A stretch of DNA of 64,000 nt from Streptomyces shenzhenensis. GTDB taxonomy: Bacteria; Actinomycetota; Actinomycetes; Streptomycetales; Streptomycetaceae. A model generated the notes under the pieces. That model saw nothing but the letters and a program-made list of their open reading frames with translations. It was not told the origin of the DNA and searched no databases. The position numbers and the translations under genes were made by a program. Below are positions 15,962-23,640 of the stretch, piece by piece. Each line of letters begins with the position of its first letter. The stretch's first letter is position 1. The stretch lies in the NCBI RefSeq assembly GCF_021462265.1, contig NZ_JAJONF010000007.1, positions 62,001 through 126,000 on the forward strand. The letters are read 5' to 3'.

Positions 15962-17029
15962 ATGCGCAGCATCGGAGAGCTGGCCCGTGACAGTGGCCTG
16001 GGCATAAGCGCCCTGCGGTTCTACGACCGTGCCGGTGTGCTGGTCCCCGCCTGGGTGGATCCGGTGAGCGGTTACCGCTGGTACGAACCCGGGCAGCTCG
16101 AAGAGGCACGGCTGCTGGCCTGCCTGCGCCGGGCCGGGATGCCGCTGGCGGACATCCGGCTGGTGCTGGCCGGCTGGTCCGGCGCGGACACCGAACTGGT
16201 CCGGAAACTGCTCAAGGCACACCTGCGCCGTCTCGAACAGGGGCTCTCCGATGCCCGCAGCGGGTTCTCCGCGCTCCGCGTACTGCTCGATCACCGGGAG
16301 AACACCATGACCTCGTTCCGCATCGCCACCGTCCGCCTGTCCGTCGCCGCGCCGGAACTGGCGGCCGCGCTGGACACGGTTCGTTTCGCGGCGAGCACCG
16401 ATCCCGAACTGCCGATGCTCGGCGGGATTCTGTTCGACGTCGAGGGCGAGAGCCTTCATGCCGTGGCCACCGACCGGTACCGCATGGCGGTCGCGCGGGC
16501 CGGTGTCGCCGGGCACGACGGGGGCCGGGTCCAGGTCGTCGTGCCCACCCCGCTCGCCGACGCGATGCGGGCGCTGTCGGACGGCGAGGGACCGGTGCGG
16601 CTCTCTGTCGACGGTGACCGCGTGGCACTGGAGGCCGGGGACAGGCAGGCGGCCGGTCGGTGCCTCGACCATGACTTCCCCGACTACCGCCGGCTGCTGC
16701 CCCGGACCGGCGGACGCCGCGCCGTCGTCGAGGTGGCGGCCTTCCGGCGGGCTCTGGAGACCGGTCCGGTCCGTTCCGGAGAGTCCGGAGCGCATGACCT
16801 CAGCGTGCTGAGGGTGGTGGACGACGGCGCGGTGACCCTCTGCGCCGATGACGACGAGGACCCGGACCGCGTCGCCGTGAACCGTGAGTTCCTGCTGGCC
16901 GCGCTGGCCGCCGGGGCCCGTGAGCAGCTGGTTCTGGAGTTCGGCGCGCCCACGGCGCCGATCGCGGTCCGCCGCCCCGACGACGCGGGCGCCTTCTCGT
17001 TGCTGATGCCGGTCCGGCTGGAGGACTGA
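15962..17029 (+). CDS. MerR regulator fused to a DNA sliding-clamp (beta subunit)-like domain
   Basis: ATG 15962 is chosen because GGAG lies six bases before it. The 355-residue protein begins with a MerR winged helix (MRSIGELARDSGLGISALRF, then SGYRWYEPGQLEEARLL) and a short dimer helix to about residue 112. From residue 115 to the end it matches the second and third domains of the DNA polymerase III beta clamp. Visible parts are PMLGGILFDV, HAVATDRYRMAVA, DHDFPDYRRLLP, VNREFLLAAL and the C-terminal FSLLMPVRLED, close to the clamp ending MPVRL. The first clamp domain is absent, so a normal ring is not expected. The function is unknown; the fused part may sense a ligand or bind clamp-interacting partners. 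Confidence 0.83.
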   Translation: MRSIGELARDSGLGISALRFYDRAGVLVPAWVDPVSGYRWYEPGQLEEARLLACLRRAGMPLADIRLVLAGWSGADTELVRKLLKAHLRRLEQGLSDARSGFSALRVLLDHRENTMTSFRIATVRLSVAAPELAAALDTVRFAASTDPELPMLGGILFDVEGESLHAVATDRYRMAVARAGVAGHDGGRVQVVVPTPLADAMRALSDGEGPVRLSVDGDRVALEAGDRQAAGRCLDHDFPDYRRLLPRTGGRRAVVEVAAFRRALETGPVRSGESGAHDLSVLRVVDDGAVTLCADDDEDPDRVAVNREFLLAALAAGAREQLVLEFGAPTAPIAVRRPDDAGAFSLLMPVRLED

Positions 17030-17412
17030 CAGTTCGTTCACCTCGTTCCGGCCCGTGCAGCCCGGGCGGTCCGGTCTGCCGTGGGAACGGAGCAGGTGGC
17101 CGAGCACGGCACACGGAGCGGCGGTCCACGCCATGGGACGGCGACCGAGAAATCCCGGACCGGCGTACAACCCTTTCCCGCCCCGCAGGTCCTATGTGGC
17201 GTCAGGACTTTCGGAGGGGGATCCGGGGGGATCGCGGGGGTTCTGATACGGAGGGGAAAACCGAGGGGGTTCGGTCGCTGGACCGGGCCCCCTCGAAGCA
17301 TCTCCGGGCCCGTGCCGCGCCGACGCGGCCGATTCCTGAGTTGTCTCTGACAGCCGTGTGCCGCACGCTGCTTTCTGGGCGGGACGGCAGTTCGACTCGG
17401 GGGGCGGTTCTC
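17030..17412. other. 383-base intergenic region before the DUF5937/ArsR gene
   Basis: The region is G-rich around 17210-17280. It has one short dyad, GTCCT (17189-17193) and AGGAC (17204-17208) with a 10-base spacer, which could be a regulator site. No open frame here has coding character; the frame from 17194 is the 5' extension of the next gene and looks non-coding before 17413. Confidence 0.45.
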
Positions 17413-18426
17413 GTGCTGCGTATCCACTTCACGTCTGAGGACCTGGTCCGGGTCCGGGTGGCGAGCGCCCCCGACCCGCTCTGGGAGATCACCTGCAGCC
17501 TGCACCGGTTACAGACCTCGCGGGGCCGCTGGGCGTACGCCGACTGGTACCGGGAGACCCGGACCACCCTCTCCGGCACCCCGCTCGGCGTGGCCGTACG
17601 ACGGCTGCTGGTCCCGATGCTGCCCCGGGCCCGCTACCTGCCCGACTTCCTCACCCCGCACGAGGCCGCCGACGGCCTGGACCGGGGGCTCGCGGCGGTC
17701 GTCGACACCCCGCCCGTCCGGGTCGCCCACGAGATCCGGCTGCTGGACCGGCTCACCGGCGCCCCCGACTGGGCGCCCCGGCTGGTGGAGCGGGAGACCC
17801 GGGAGGAACTGGCGAAGCTCCTGCGTGCCTACCACGACGCGGTGATCGCGCCCCACGAGAGCCGCGTCGCCGTCGGCGTCGCCGGGGAACGCGCCCTGCG
17901 GGCCCGGGACGCACTCGACAACGGGCTCGACGCGATGCTGCGCGGCCTCTCGCCCGCCGTCCGCTGGCAGCCGCCGGTGCTGTACGTCGACTACGTCGAG
18001 GACCGGGACCTGTACCTCGCCGGGCGCGGACTGCGCCTGATTCCCTCGTACTTCTGCTGGCAGTCACCGATCTCCATGGCGGACGACACCCTCCGGCCCA
18101 TCCTCGTCTACCCCGTGCACGGCCTGCGCGCGACCGCCCCCGACGTCCCGCCCGACGCCTCCCTCGCCGCGCTGCTCGGCCGGACCCGCGCGGCCGCGCT
18201 GCGATCCCTCGCGCTCGGCGCGACCACCTCCGAACTGGCCCGGTTCCTGGGCGTGTCGGTGCCGACCGCCACCCGCCACACCACCGTCCTGCGCGACGCC
18301 GGCCTGGTCATCAGCCAGCGCCGCCACAACGCCGTCCTGCACACTCTCACCCCGCTCGGCGCCGCGATGCTCAGGGCGACGTCACGTCAGGCACCGCAGG
18401 ACCCTCTTGCCCCCGGGGTCACCTGA
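17413..18426 (+). CDS. DUF5937/ArsR-type winged-helix regulator
   Basis: The 337-residue protein starts at GTG 17413 with a GGGGGGCGG stretch before it. The N-terminal 230 residues fit the DUF5937 pattern (LRIHFTSEDLVRVRVA, PLWEITCSLH). The C-terminus is an ArsR-like winged helix (LALGATTSELARFLGVSVPT, then RHTTVLRDAGLVISQR, then VLHTLTPLGAAML). Such proteins are one-component regulators of unknown ligand. No partner gene is adjacent on the same strand; the lipoprotein gene converges on it. Confidence 0.78.
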   Translation: MLRIHFTSEDLVRVRVASAPDPLWEITCSLHRLQTSRGRWAYADWYRETRTTLSGTPLGVAVRRLLVPMLPRARYLPDFLTPHEAADGLDRGLAAVVDTPPVRVAHEIRLLDRLTGAPDWAPRLVERETREELAKLLRAYHDAVIAPHESRVAVGVAGERALRARDALDNGLDAMLRGLSPAVRWQPPVLYVDYVEDRDLYLAGRGLRLIPSYFCWQSPISMADDTLRPILVYPVHGLRATAPDVPPDASLAALLGRTRAAALRSLALGATTSELARFLGVSVPTATRHTTVLRDAGLVISQRRHNAVLHTLTPLGAAMLRATSRQAPQDPLAPGVT

Positions 18427-18460
18427 GCGTTTCCCGGCACCGGCCCCGGTCCGGGGGACT

Positions 18461-19435
18461 TCACCCGGGGTCCTGGCCGAGCAGGGCCGCCGCCCGCGTC
18501 AGGGCCTGCTGCCGGTGCTGCCAGACCGTTTCCAGGCGGGCCCGGGTCCCGGCGGGCCCGCTTCGCAGGAAGACGTCGCGCTGCGCGGCGGCCGTGCTGC
18601 GCAGGCCGCTTTCCGCGTCGCAGCGCTGGTCGGCCGTCGCGGCGGCCCGCTGCTCCCGCGCCAGCTCCGGTGCGCTGGCCCCCTGGACGGCCCGGGCCTG
18701 CAACGACTGGATCAGCGCGGCGGGCGTCTTCGCCGCATGGCCGGCACCGTCCATGCAGTGCTGCCATCGCTTCAGCGCCCTCTGGTACGAGGAGTCGGTG
18801 GTCAGGTACCGCTCCAGCAGATGGTCGACGTCCTGCGGTACGAGCGTGTCCTCCAGGGCGGCCCGTACGGTGCCGTACAGCCCGGCCCGGGCCCTGGCGA
18901 CGCAGCCGCCCGTGGCGTAGGACCCGCTCGCTCCACTGGGCAGGGTCAGCGGGGCCGTCCGGTCGGCGGGGCCGTCGAGCGCGGTGGTGTAGCGGGCCTG
19001 TTCGACCGCGGACAGGGAACGGACGTACCGGTCCTGGGCCGTGGGGCCGCGGTTCATCCGGCCGAGCGCCGTGGAGATGCCGTAGCCGGGTGCCGAGCGG
19101 GAACCGATCGTGTCGGCCGTGGTCGCTCCGGCCGGTGGCAGCGGGCCCGCGCTGGTGACCAGGTAGCGCAGCCCGCGGTCGCGCATGCAGCGCTGGGTGA
19201 GGATCTGCAGGGCACCGAACAGCTGCCGGCGCCGGCGCAGACCGCTGGCGTCCTCGGTGAGGACGGCGGCGGCGTGACCGGGCTCCCGCGCCACCGGCGC
19301 CGCCCCGGCGGATGCGGCCGTGCTCGGTCCGGTGCACGCGGTCGCGGAGGCGCAGACCAGGGTCACGGCAAGGATCAGCAGGGGCAGCAGGCGGGTCGGT
19401 GCGCGCCGGGTACGGCGGCGCGAGAGCTCTGTCAT
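18461..19435 (-). CDS. Putative lipoprotein of unknown function
   Basis: The 324-residue product has an N-terminal arginine patch, a hydrophobic core (LLPLLILAVTLVCASA) and a lipobox-like ATAC-T, predicting attachment to the outer face of the membrane. The rest is helix-rich with conserved-looking cysteines (TQRCMRDRGLRYLV, GGCVARAR, WQHCMDG, DQRCDAE). The CM-D/RG pattern recurs in several actinobacterial lipoproteins of unknown function. It lies 39 bases downstream of the I36-type gene, probably in one operon. Confidence 0.7.
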   Translation of the reverse strand: MTELSRRRTRRAPTRLLPLLILAVTLVCASATACTGPSTAASAGAAPVAREPGHAAAVLTEDASGLRRRRQLFGALQILTQRCMRDRGLRYLVTSAGPLPPAGATTADTIGSRSAPGYGISTALGRMNRGPTAQDRYVRSLSAVEQARYTTALDGPADRTAPLTLPSGASGSYATGGCVARARAGLYGTVRAALEDTLVPQDVDHLLERYLTTDSSYQRALKRWQHCMDGAGHAAKTPAALIQSLQARAVQGASAPELAREQRAAATADQRCDAESGLRSTAAAQRDVFLRSGPAGTRARLETVWQHRQQALTRAAALLGQDPG

Positions 19436-19474
19436 GGGTGATCGCCCGTCATCCGGTGGCCGGAGGGTTCCCGG

Positions 19475-19990
19475 TCAGCAGTTCGAGGTCCAGAAGTTGC
19501 TGCTGATCGAGTCGTTGAAGCTGGTGCTCGAATCCGGCCAGACGAGGTTCGCGAAGTTGCTGCTGGACCAGTCCTTGGGCAGGCAGGCGGACAGCCCGGT
19601 GTAGCCCGTGCCGTTCCACACCTCGACACCCAGACCGCTGGTGCCGTGGTTGTACCCGGAGGAGGCGCAGTTGTTCCACGTCCCGCCGGCGCAGCTGGAG
19701 TGGCTGTAGTCGCCCCAGTTGGTGTTGGCACCGGAGAACTTGCCCGGGCCGTCGCCGTAACCGGAGTTGACCCAGAAACAGAAGTAGGTGCTCGGGCAGT
19801 CCCCGATGGCCTGCGGGGAGACCAGGCCGGAGGCGGTGCCCCGGGCCGCCTGCGGCGCGGCGGCGGCCGGCTTGGCCGCCGGGACGGCGGAGTGGCCGTC
19901 GGCGGCGGCAGCGCTGCCGGGGAGGCAGAGACCGAGGAGAACGGCCAGGACGGTGGCGGCGAGTGCTGCGGCTGAACGGAAGGATCTCAT
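19475..19990 (-). CDS. Secreted peptidase inhibitor family I36-like protein
   Basis: The 171-residue protein starts at ATG 19990, with GAGGGA eight bases upstream. A Sec signal (MRSFRSAAALAATVLAVLLG, cleaved near SAAAA-D) is followed by an Ala-rich linker and a compact Cys/Gly/Trp-rich domain. That domain includes DCPSTYFCFWVNSGYGDGPG, SCAGGTWNNCASSGYNH and a C-terminal NFWTSNC. This beta/gamma-crystallin-like pattern is typical of I36 inhibitors (Streptomyces metalloprotease inhibitor type). The role may be protease control or matrix binding outside the cell. Confidence 0.75.
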   Translation of the reverse strand: MRSFRSAAALAATVLAVLLGLCLPGSAAAADGHSAVPAAKPAAAAPQAARGTASGLVSPQAIGDCPSTYFCFWVNSGYGDGPGKFSGANTNWGDYSHSSCAGGTWNNCASSGYNHGTSGLGVEVWNGTGYTGLSACLPKDWSSSNFANLVWPDSSTSFNDSISSNFWTSNC

Positions 19991-20208
19991 GCAAATTCCC
20001 TCTTTCTCAGGCTGTTCGCACATGGAGTGCCTTCGGCGCGTCGACGCCGAGGCCGACGTCGTTCGCCCCCACTGGGCACAAGGGGCGATCCGTGACGCCG
20101 TTGAGTGATGGTGTCAATCGGGGCAGAAGGGGGCCATCACCTTGCACCGGGATGAAAAGTCGCAGGTACGGCGCGGGAACCTGGTGCTCCGCCTGCCGGC
20201 GCCACGGT

Positions 20209-20598
20209 CTAGAAGAACACCCCGCACCGCAGCAGCACGTTGGCGTACGGGCGGGCCTCGCCCGTGCGGACGACCAGATGCGCCTGCGCCGACAGGTCCT
20301 TCAGCTGCTCGTGCGGGACCAGGACCAGGCCGGGAAAGTGCCCGGTCAGCAGCCCGGCGGCGGCCGGATTGGCCCCGCGCACCTCGGACGCCGCCGTCGC
20401 GCCCTCCACGACCAGCTCCGCCAGCAGCCCCTCCAGCACCTCGGCGAAGGACGGCACCCCGGCCCGGAAGGCGAGGTCCACGACCCGCGGGCCCTTCGGG
20501 ATCGGCATCCCGGCGTCGCACACCAGCACCCCGTGGCCGTGCCCCAACTCGGCCAGCGCGCCCGCGAGATGACGATTGAGGATGCCCGCCCGCTTCAC
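20209..20598 (-). CDS. rbsD: D-ribose pyranase
   Basis: The 129-residue protein starts at GTG 20598, overlapping the rbsK stop by 4 bases. It begins VKRAGILNRHLAGALAELGH with the RbsD catalytic His, followed by DAGMPIPKG and a C-terminal RTGEARPYANVLLRCGVFF, where the Tyr-Ala-Asn segment forms the sugar pocket. It interconverts beta-pyranose and furanose forms of ribose so that ribokinase receives its substrate. It is the last gene of the ribose operon. Confidence 0.93.
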   Translation of the reverse strand: MKRAGILNRHLAGALAELGHGHGVLVCDAGMPIPKGPRVVDLAFRAGVPSFAEVLEGLLAELVVEGATAASEVRGANPAAAGLLTGHFPGLVLVPHEQLKDLSAQAHLVVRTGEARPYANVLLRCGVFF

Positions 20599-21584
20599 AG
20601 CATCCCGCCTTGCCCGCCAGACCCGGTCGCGCTGTCCGACCCCCGGCCGGGCGTCCGGGGGTCGCCCCCCGGGATGGCACAGCACAGTGCGTCGACCTCC
20701 GCCGCCGTCGGGTACGACTCCTGCGCGCCCCGCCTCGTGACCGCCGCCGCCCCGACCCGCGCCGCGTAGGCGGCCGCCCCCGCGAGCGACTCGCCCGCCC
20801 CGAGCCGCATCGCGAGGGCCGCCGTGAACGCGTCCCCGGCACCGGTCGTGTCCACCGCGTCCACCCGCACGGACGGCACCGGCTCGACCCCGTGCCCGTC
20901 GGCCACCAGCGCGCCCTCGGCGCCCAGCGTCACCACCACCGACCTCGGGCCCCTGGCGAGCAGCAGCCGCGCCCAGTCGGCCGGTTCCTCGCTCGCGCAC
21001 GCCTCGCCGAGGATCACCCGCGCCTCGTGCTCGTTCACGATCAGCGGGTCGCAGGCCGCCAGGACCTCGTCCGGAAGGGGGCGCGGCGGGGAGGGGTTGA
21101 GGACGAACCGGCTGCCGGGAGCGAGGTTCCGTACCACCTCCACCACCGTCTCCAACGGGATCTCCAGCTGCGCGGACACCACCCGGGAGGCGTGGACGAG
21201 GCCGACCGCGGCCCGCGCGTCCGCCGGTGTGAGACGGCCGTTCGCGCCCGGGGAGACGACGATGCTGTTCTCGCCCGAGGGGTCCACGGTGATGAGGGCG
21301 ACCCCCGTCGGCGCGCCGCCCACCAGCACGCCCACGGTGTCCACACCGGCCGCCCGCTGCGAGTCGAGCAGCAGCCTGCCGTGCGCGTCGTCGCCGACCC
21401 GGGCCAGCAGGGCGGTACGGGCGCCGAGCCGGGCGGCCGCCACCGCCTGGTTGGCGCCCTTGCCGCCGGGGTGGGTGGCGAGATCGCCGCCCAGCACGGT
21501 CTCGCCGGCGCCCGGCCGCCGCTCGACATCGATCACCAGGTCGGCGTTGGCCGAGCCCACGACCAGGAGGTCGTAGTCGTACAT
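20595..21584 (-). CDS. rbsK: Ribokinase
   Basis: The 329-residue PfkB-family kinase phosphorylates ribose at O5. Signature 1 is HPGGKGANQAVAAARLG. Signature 2 is DTTGAGDAFTAALAMRLG, with the catalytic Asp. GSANADLVIDV at the N-terminus forms the substrate lid. ATG 21584 follows GGGAG at about seven bases. A stretch of three 8-bp tandem repeats lies directly upstream of that ribosome site. The C-terminal 25 residues are a Gly/Ser/Pro-rich tail longer than usual. Confidence 0.94.
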   Translation of the reverse strand: MYDYDLLVVGSANADLVIDVERRPGAGETVLGGDLATHPGGKGANQAVAAARLGARTALLARVGDDAHGRLLLDSQRAAGVDTVGVLVGGAPTGVALITVDPSGENSIVVSPGANGRLTPADARAAVGLVHASRVVSAQLEIPLETVVEVVRNLAPGSRFVLNPSPPRPLPDEVLAACDPLIVNEHEARVILGEACASEEPADWARLLLARGPRSVVVTLGAEGALVADGHGVEPVPSVRVDAVDTTGAGDAFTAALAMRLGAGESLAGAAAYAARVGAAAVTRRGAQESYPTAAEVDALCCAIPGGDPRTPGRGSDSATGSGGQGGML

Positions 21585-21596
21585 CAGTTGACTCCC

Positions 21597-21620
21597 TATG
21601 CGGCTATGCGGCTATGCGGC
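21597..21620. repeat. Three tandem 8-bp repeats in the rbsK leader
   Basis: TATGCGGC occurs three times in a row (21597-21604, 21605-21612, 21613-21620), immediately upstream of the rbsK ribosome site (read on the minus strand). Copy number could slip and alter leader structure. Confidence 0.75.
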
Positions 21621-21693
21621 GCTACGGCTGGACGACGGACGGGATGAGGCGGCCGGGCGCTCGATTCGAGCCCCCGGCCGCCCCGCTGGTGCC

Positions 21694-23640
21694 TCAGCCC
21701 GTGAAACCGGCCACGTTGTCCTTCGTGACCACCTTCACCGGCACCTTGATGGCCGACGGCAGCTTCTGGTCCTTGACGGCCTTGAGGGCGTTGTCCACGG
21801 CGATCTTCCCCAGCTGGCTGGGCTGCTGGGCCACCGACGCGTACAGCGTGCCGTTCTTCACCGCGGTCAGGCCGTCCGGGGTGCCGTCGAAGCCGATCAC
21901 CGAGACCGACGAACCGGCCTTGGAACCCAGCGCCTTGATCGCGCCGAGGGCCATCTCGTCGTTGGCGGCGATCACACCCTGGACGTCCGGGTGCGCCTGG
22001 AGCAGGTTCGACATCACGTCGAGGCCCTTGGTGCGGTCGAAGTCGGCGGGCTGCTGGGCCACCACCTGGATGCCGGGGTAGGCCTTGAGACCGTTGGCGA
22101 AGCCCTGCGCCCGCTCCCGGGCGGCGGAGGTGCCGGCCTGGCCCTGCAGAATCACGATCTTGCCCTGGCCGCCGAGCTTCTGCGCGAGCGTCTTCGCGGC
22201 CAGCTCGCCGCCGGTGACGTTGTCGGAGGCGACCAGCGTCGCCGTCGTGGCGTTGTTGACGCCGCGGTCGACCGCGATCACCGGGATGCCGGCCTTGTCG
22301 GCGGCCTTCACGGAGTTGCTCGCCGCGTCCGAGTCGACCGGGTTGACGATGATCGCGCCGAGGCCCGAACTGGTGAAGTTCTGCAGCTGGTTGGCCTGCT
22401 GCGAGGCGTCGTTCTGGGCGTCGGTGACGGTCAGGTCCACGCCCTGCTTCCGCGCCTCGGCCTGGGCACCGGCCCGGATCTGCACGAAGAAGGGGTTGTT
22501 GAGGGTGGACAGGGACAGGCCGAACTTCGGGGTGGCGGAGGAGGAGCCGGTGTGCAGCAGGGAGGTCGCGGCGACCAGCGCCACGGTGACGACCGCGGCG
22601 AGGGCGTACGTCCCGGCCTGCCGGCCCTTGTTGCCGCCGGTGCCGGCGGCGAGCGGGGTGGCCCCGGCCTTGCGGCGCACGGTGTCCAGGAGCACGGCCA
22701 GCGCGATCACGACACCGATGACGACCTGCTGCCAGAACGCGGACACGTTGAGCAGGTTGAGGCCGTTGCGCAGCACCGCGAGTATCAGCGCGCCGATCAG
22801 CGTGCCGGACGCCTTGCCGGTGCCGCCGGCCAGCGAGGCACCGCCGATCACGACGGCCGCGATGGCGTCCAGTTCGTAGCCGTTGGCGGCCTGCGGCTGC
22901 GCCGAGGAGAGCCGGGCGGCCAGCACGACGCCGGCGACGGCCGCGAACAGCCCGGACAGCGCGTAGATGGCGAGCTTCTGCTTGTTCACCCGCAGCCCGG
23001 AGAGCCGGGCGGCCTCCTCGTTGCCGCCGATCGCGTACATCGAGCGCCCGATGTAGGTCCGGCCGAGCACGAAGGCCGCGATCAGCCCCATGAGGACCAT
23101 GACCAGTACCGGCACCGGCAGCCAGCCGCCGAGGGTGTCACCGAGGTGCGAGACCGAGCCGGGGAAGGCGATGGGGGAGCCCGCCGAGATCACCAGCGCG
23201 AGGCCGCGTCCCACCGACAGCATGGCGAGCGTCGCGATGAACGGCGGCAGCTTGCCGTACGCGATGAGGAAGCCGTTGACGAGACCCGCCGCGACACCGG
23301 TGGCCACGGCGAGGACGACGGCCAGGAACACCGGCACCCCGTGCGAGGTGGCGCTCCACGCCAGCACGGTGGCCGACAGGGCCGCCACCGAGCCGACCGA
23401 CAGGTCGATGCCCGCCGCGACGATCACGAACGTCGCGCCGAAGGCGAGGATGGCCGTCACGGCCGCCTGGACGCCGACGTTGAGCAGGTTGTCGGTGGTG
23501 AGGAAGTCCCCGGACAGCGCCGACATGGCGATGACGAGAACGATCAGCGCGGTGAGCGCGCCGTTGTCGAGGAGCAGCCGGCGCACGCCCGCGGCGCCAC
23601 CGGCGCCCGTGCCGCTGCTCTTGAGCGTGTCAGTGGCCAC
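21694..23640 (-). CDS. rbsCB: Fused ribose ABC permease and substrate-binding protein (RbsC-RbsB)
   Basis: The 648-residue chain joins two normally separate subunits. Residues 1-330 are an RbsC permease with about ten membrane spans (AFGATFVIVAAGIDLSVGSV is the family motif; AIAAVVIGGASLAGGTGKASG is the ATPase-coupling part). A last membrane span (AGTYALAAVVTVALVAAT, about residues 341-358) leads into residues 365-648. These form a type I periplasmic-binding protein (FGLSLSTLNNPFFVQIRAGA, VIAVDRGVNNA, VIAANDEMALGAIKALG). The binding protein is thus tethered to the outer face. The GTG start overlaps rbsA by 11 bases. Confidence 0.93.
   Translation of the reverse strand: MATDTLKSSGTGAGGAAGVRRLLLDNGALTALIVLVIAMSALSGDFLTTDNLLNVGVQAAVTAILAFGATFVIVAAGIDLSVGSVAALSATVLAWSATSHGVPVFLAVVLAVATGVAAGLVNGFLIAYGKLPPFIATLAMLSVGRGLALVISAGSPIAFPGSVSHLGDTLGGWLPVPVLVMVLMGLIAAFVLGRTYIGRSMYAIGGNEEAARLSGLRVNKQKLAIYALSGLFAAVAGVVLAARLSSAQPQAANGYELDAIAAVVIGGASLAGGTGKASGTLIGALILAVLRNGLNLLNVSAFWQQVVIGVVIALAVLLDTVRRKAGATPLAAGTGGNKGRQAGTYALAAVVTVALVAATSLLHTGSSSATPKFGLSLSTLNNPFFVQIRAGAQAEARKQGVDLTVTDAQNDASQQANQLQNFTSSGLGAIIVNPVDSDAASNSVKAADKAGIPVIAVDRGVNNATTATLVASDNVTGGELAAKTLAQKLGGQGKIVILQGQAGTSAARERAQGFANGLKAYPGIQVVAQQPADFDRTKGLDVMSNLLQAHPDVQGVIAANDEMALGAIKALGSKAGSSVSVIGFDGTPDGLTAVKNGTLYASVAQQPSQLGKIAVDNALKAVKDQKLPSAIKVPVKVVTKDNVAGFTG

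Noticed and set aside
15601..16005. A 134-codon minus-strand frame over the start of the MerR-clamp gene
   Set aside because: It runs antisense to the MerR helix-turn-helix and the small helical protein and shows no domain; the DUF5753 remnant is in a different frame.
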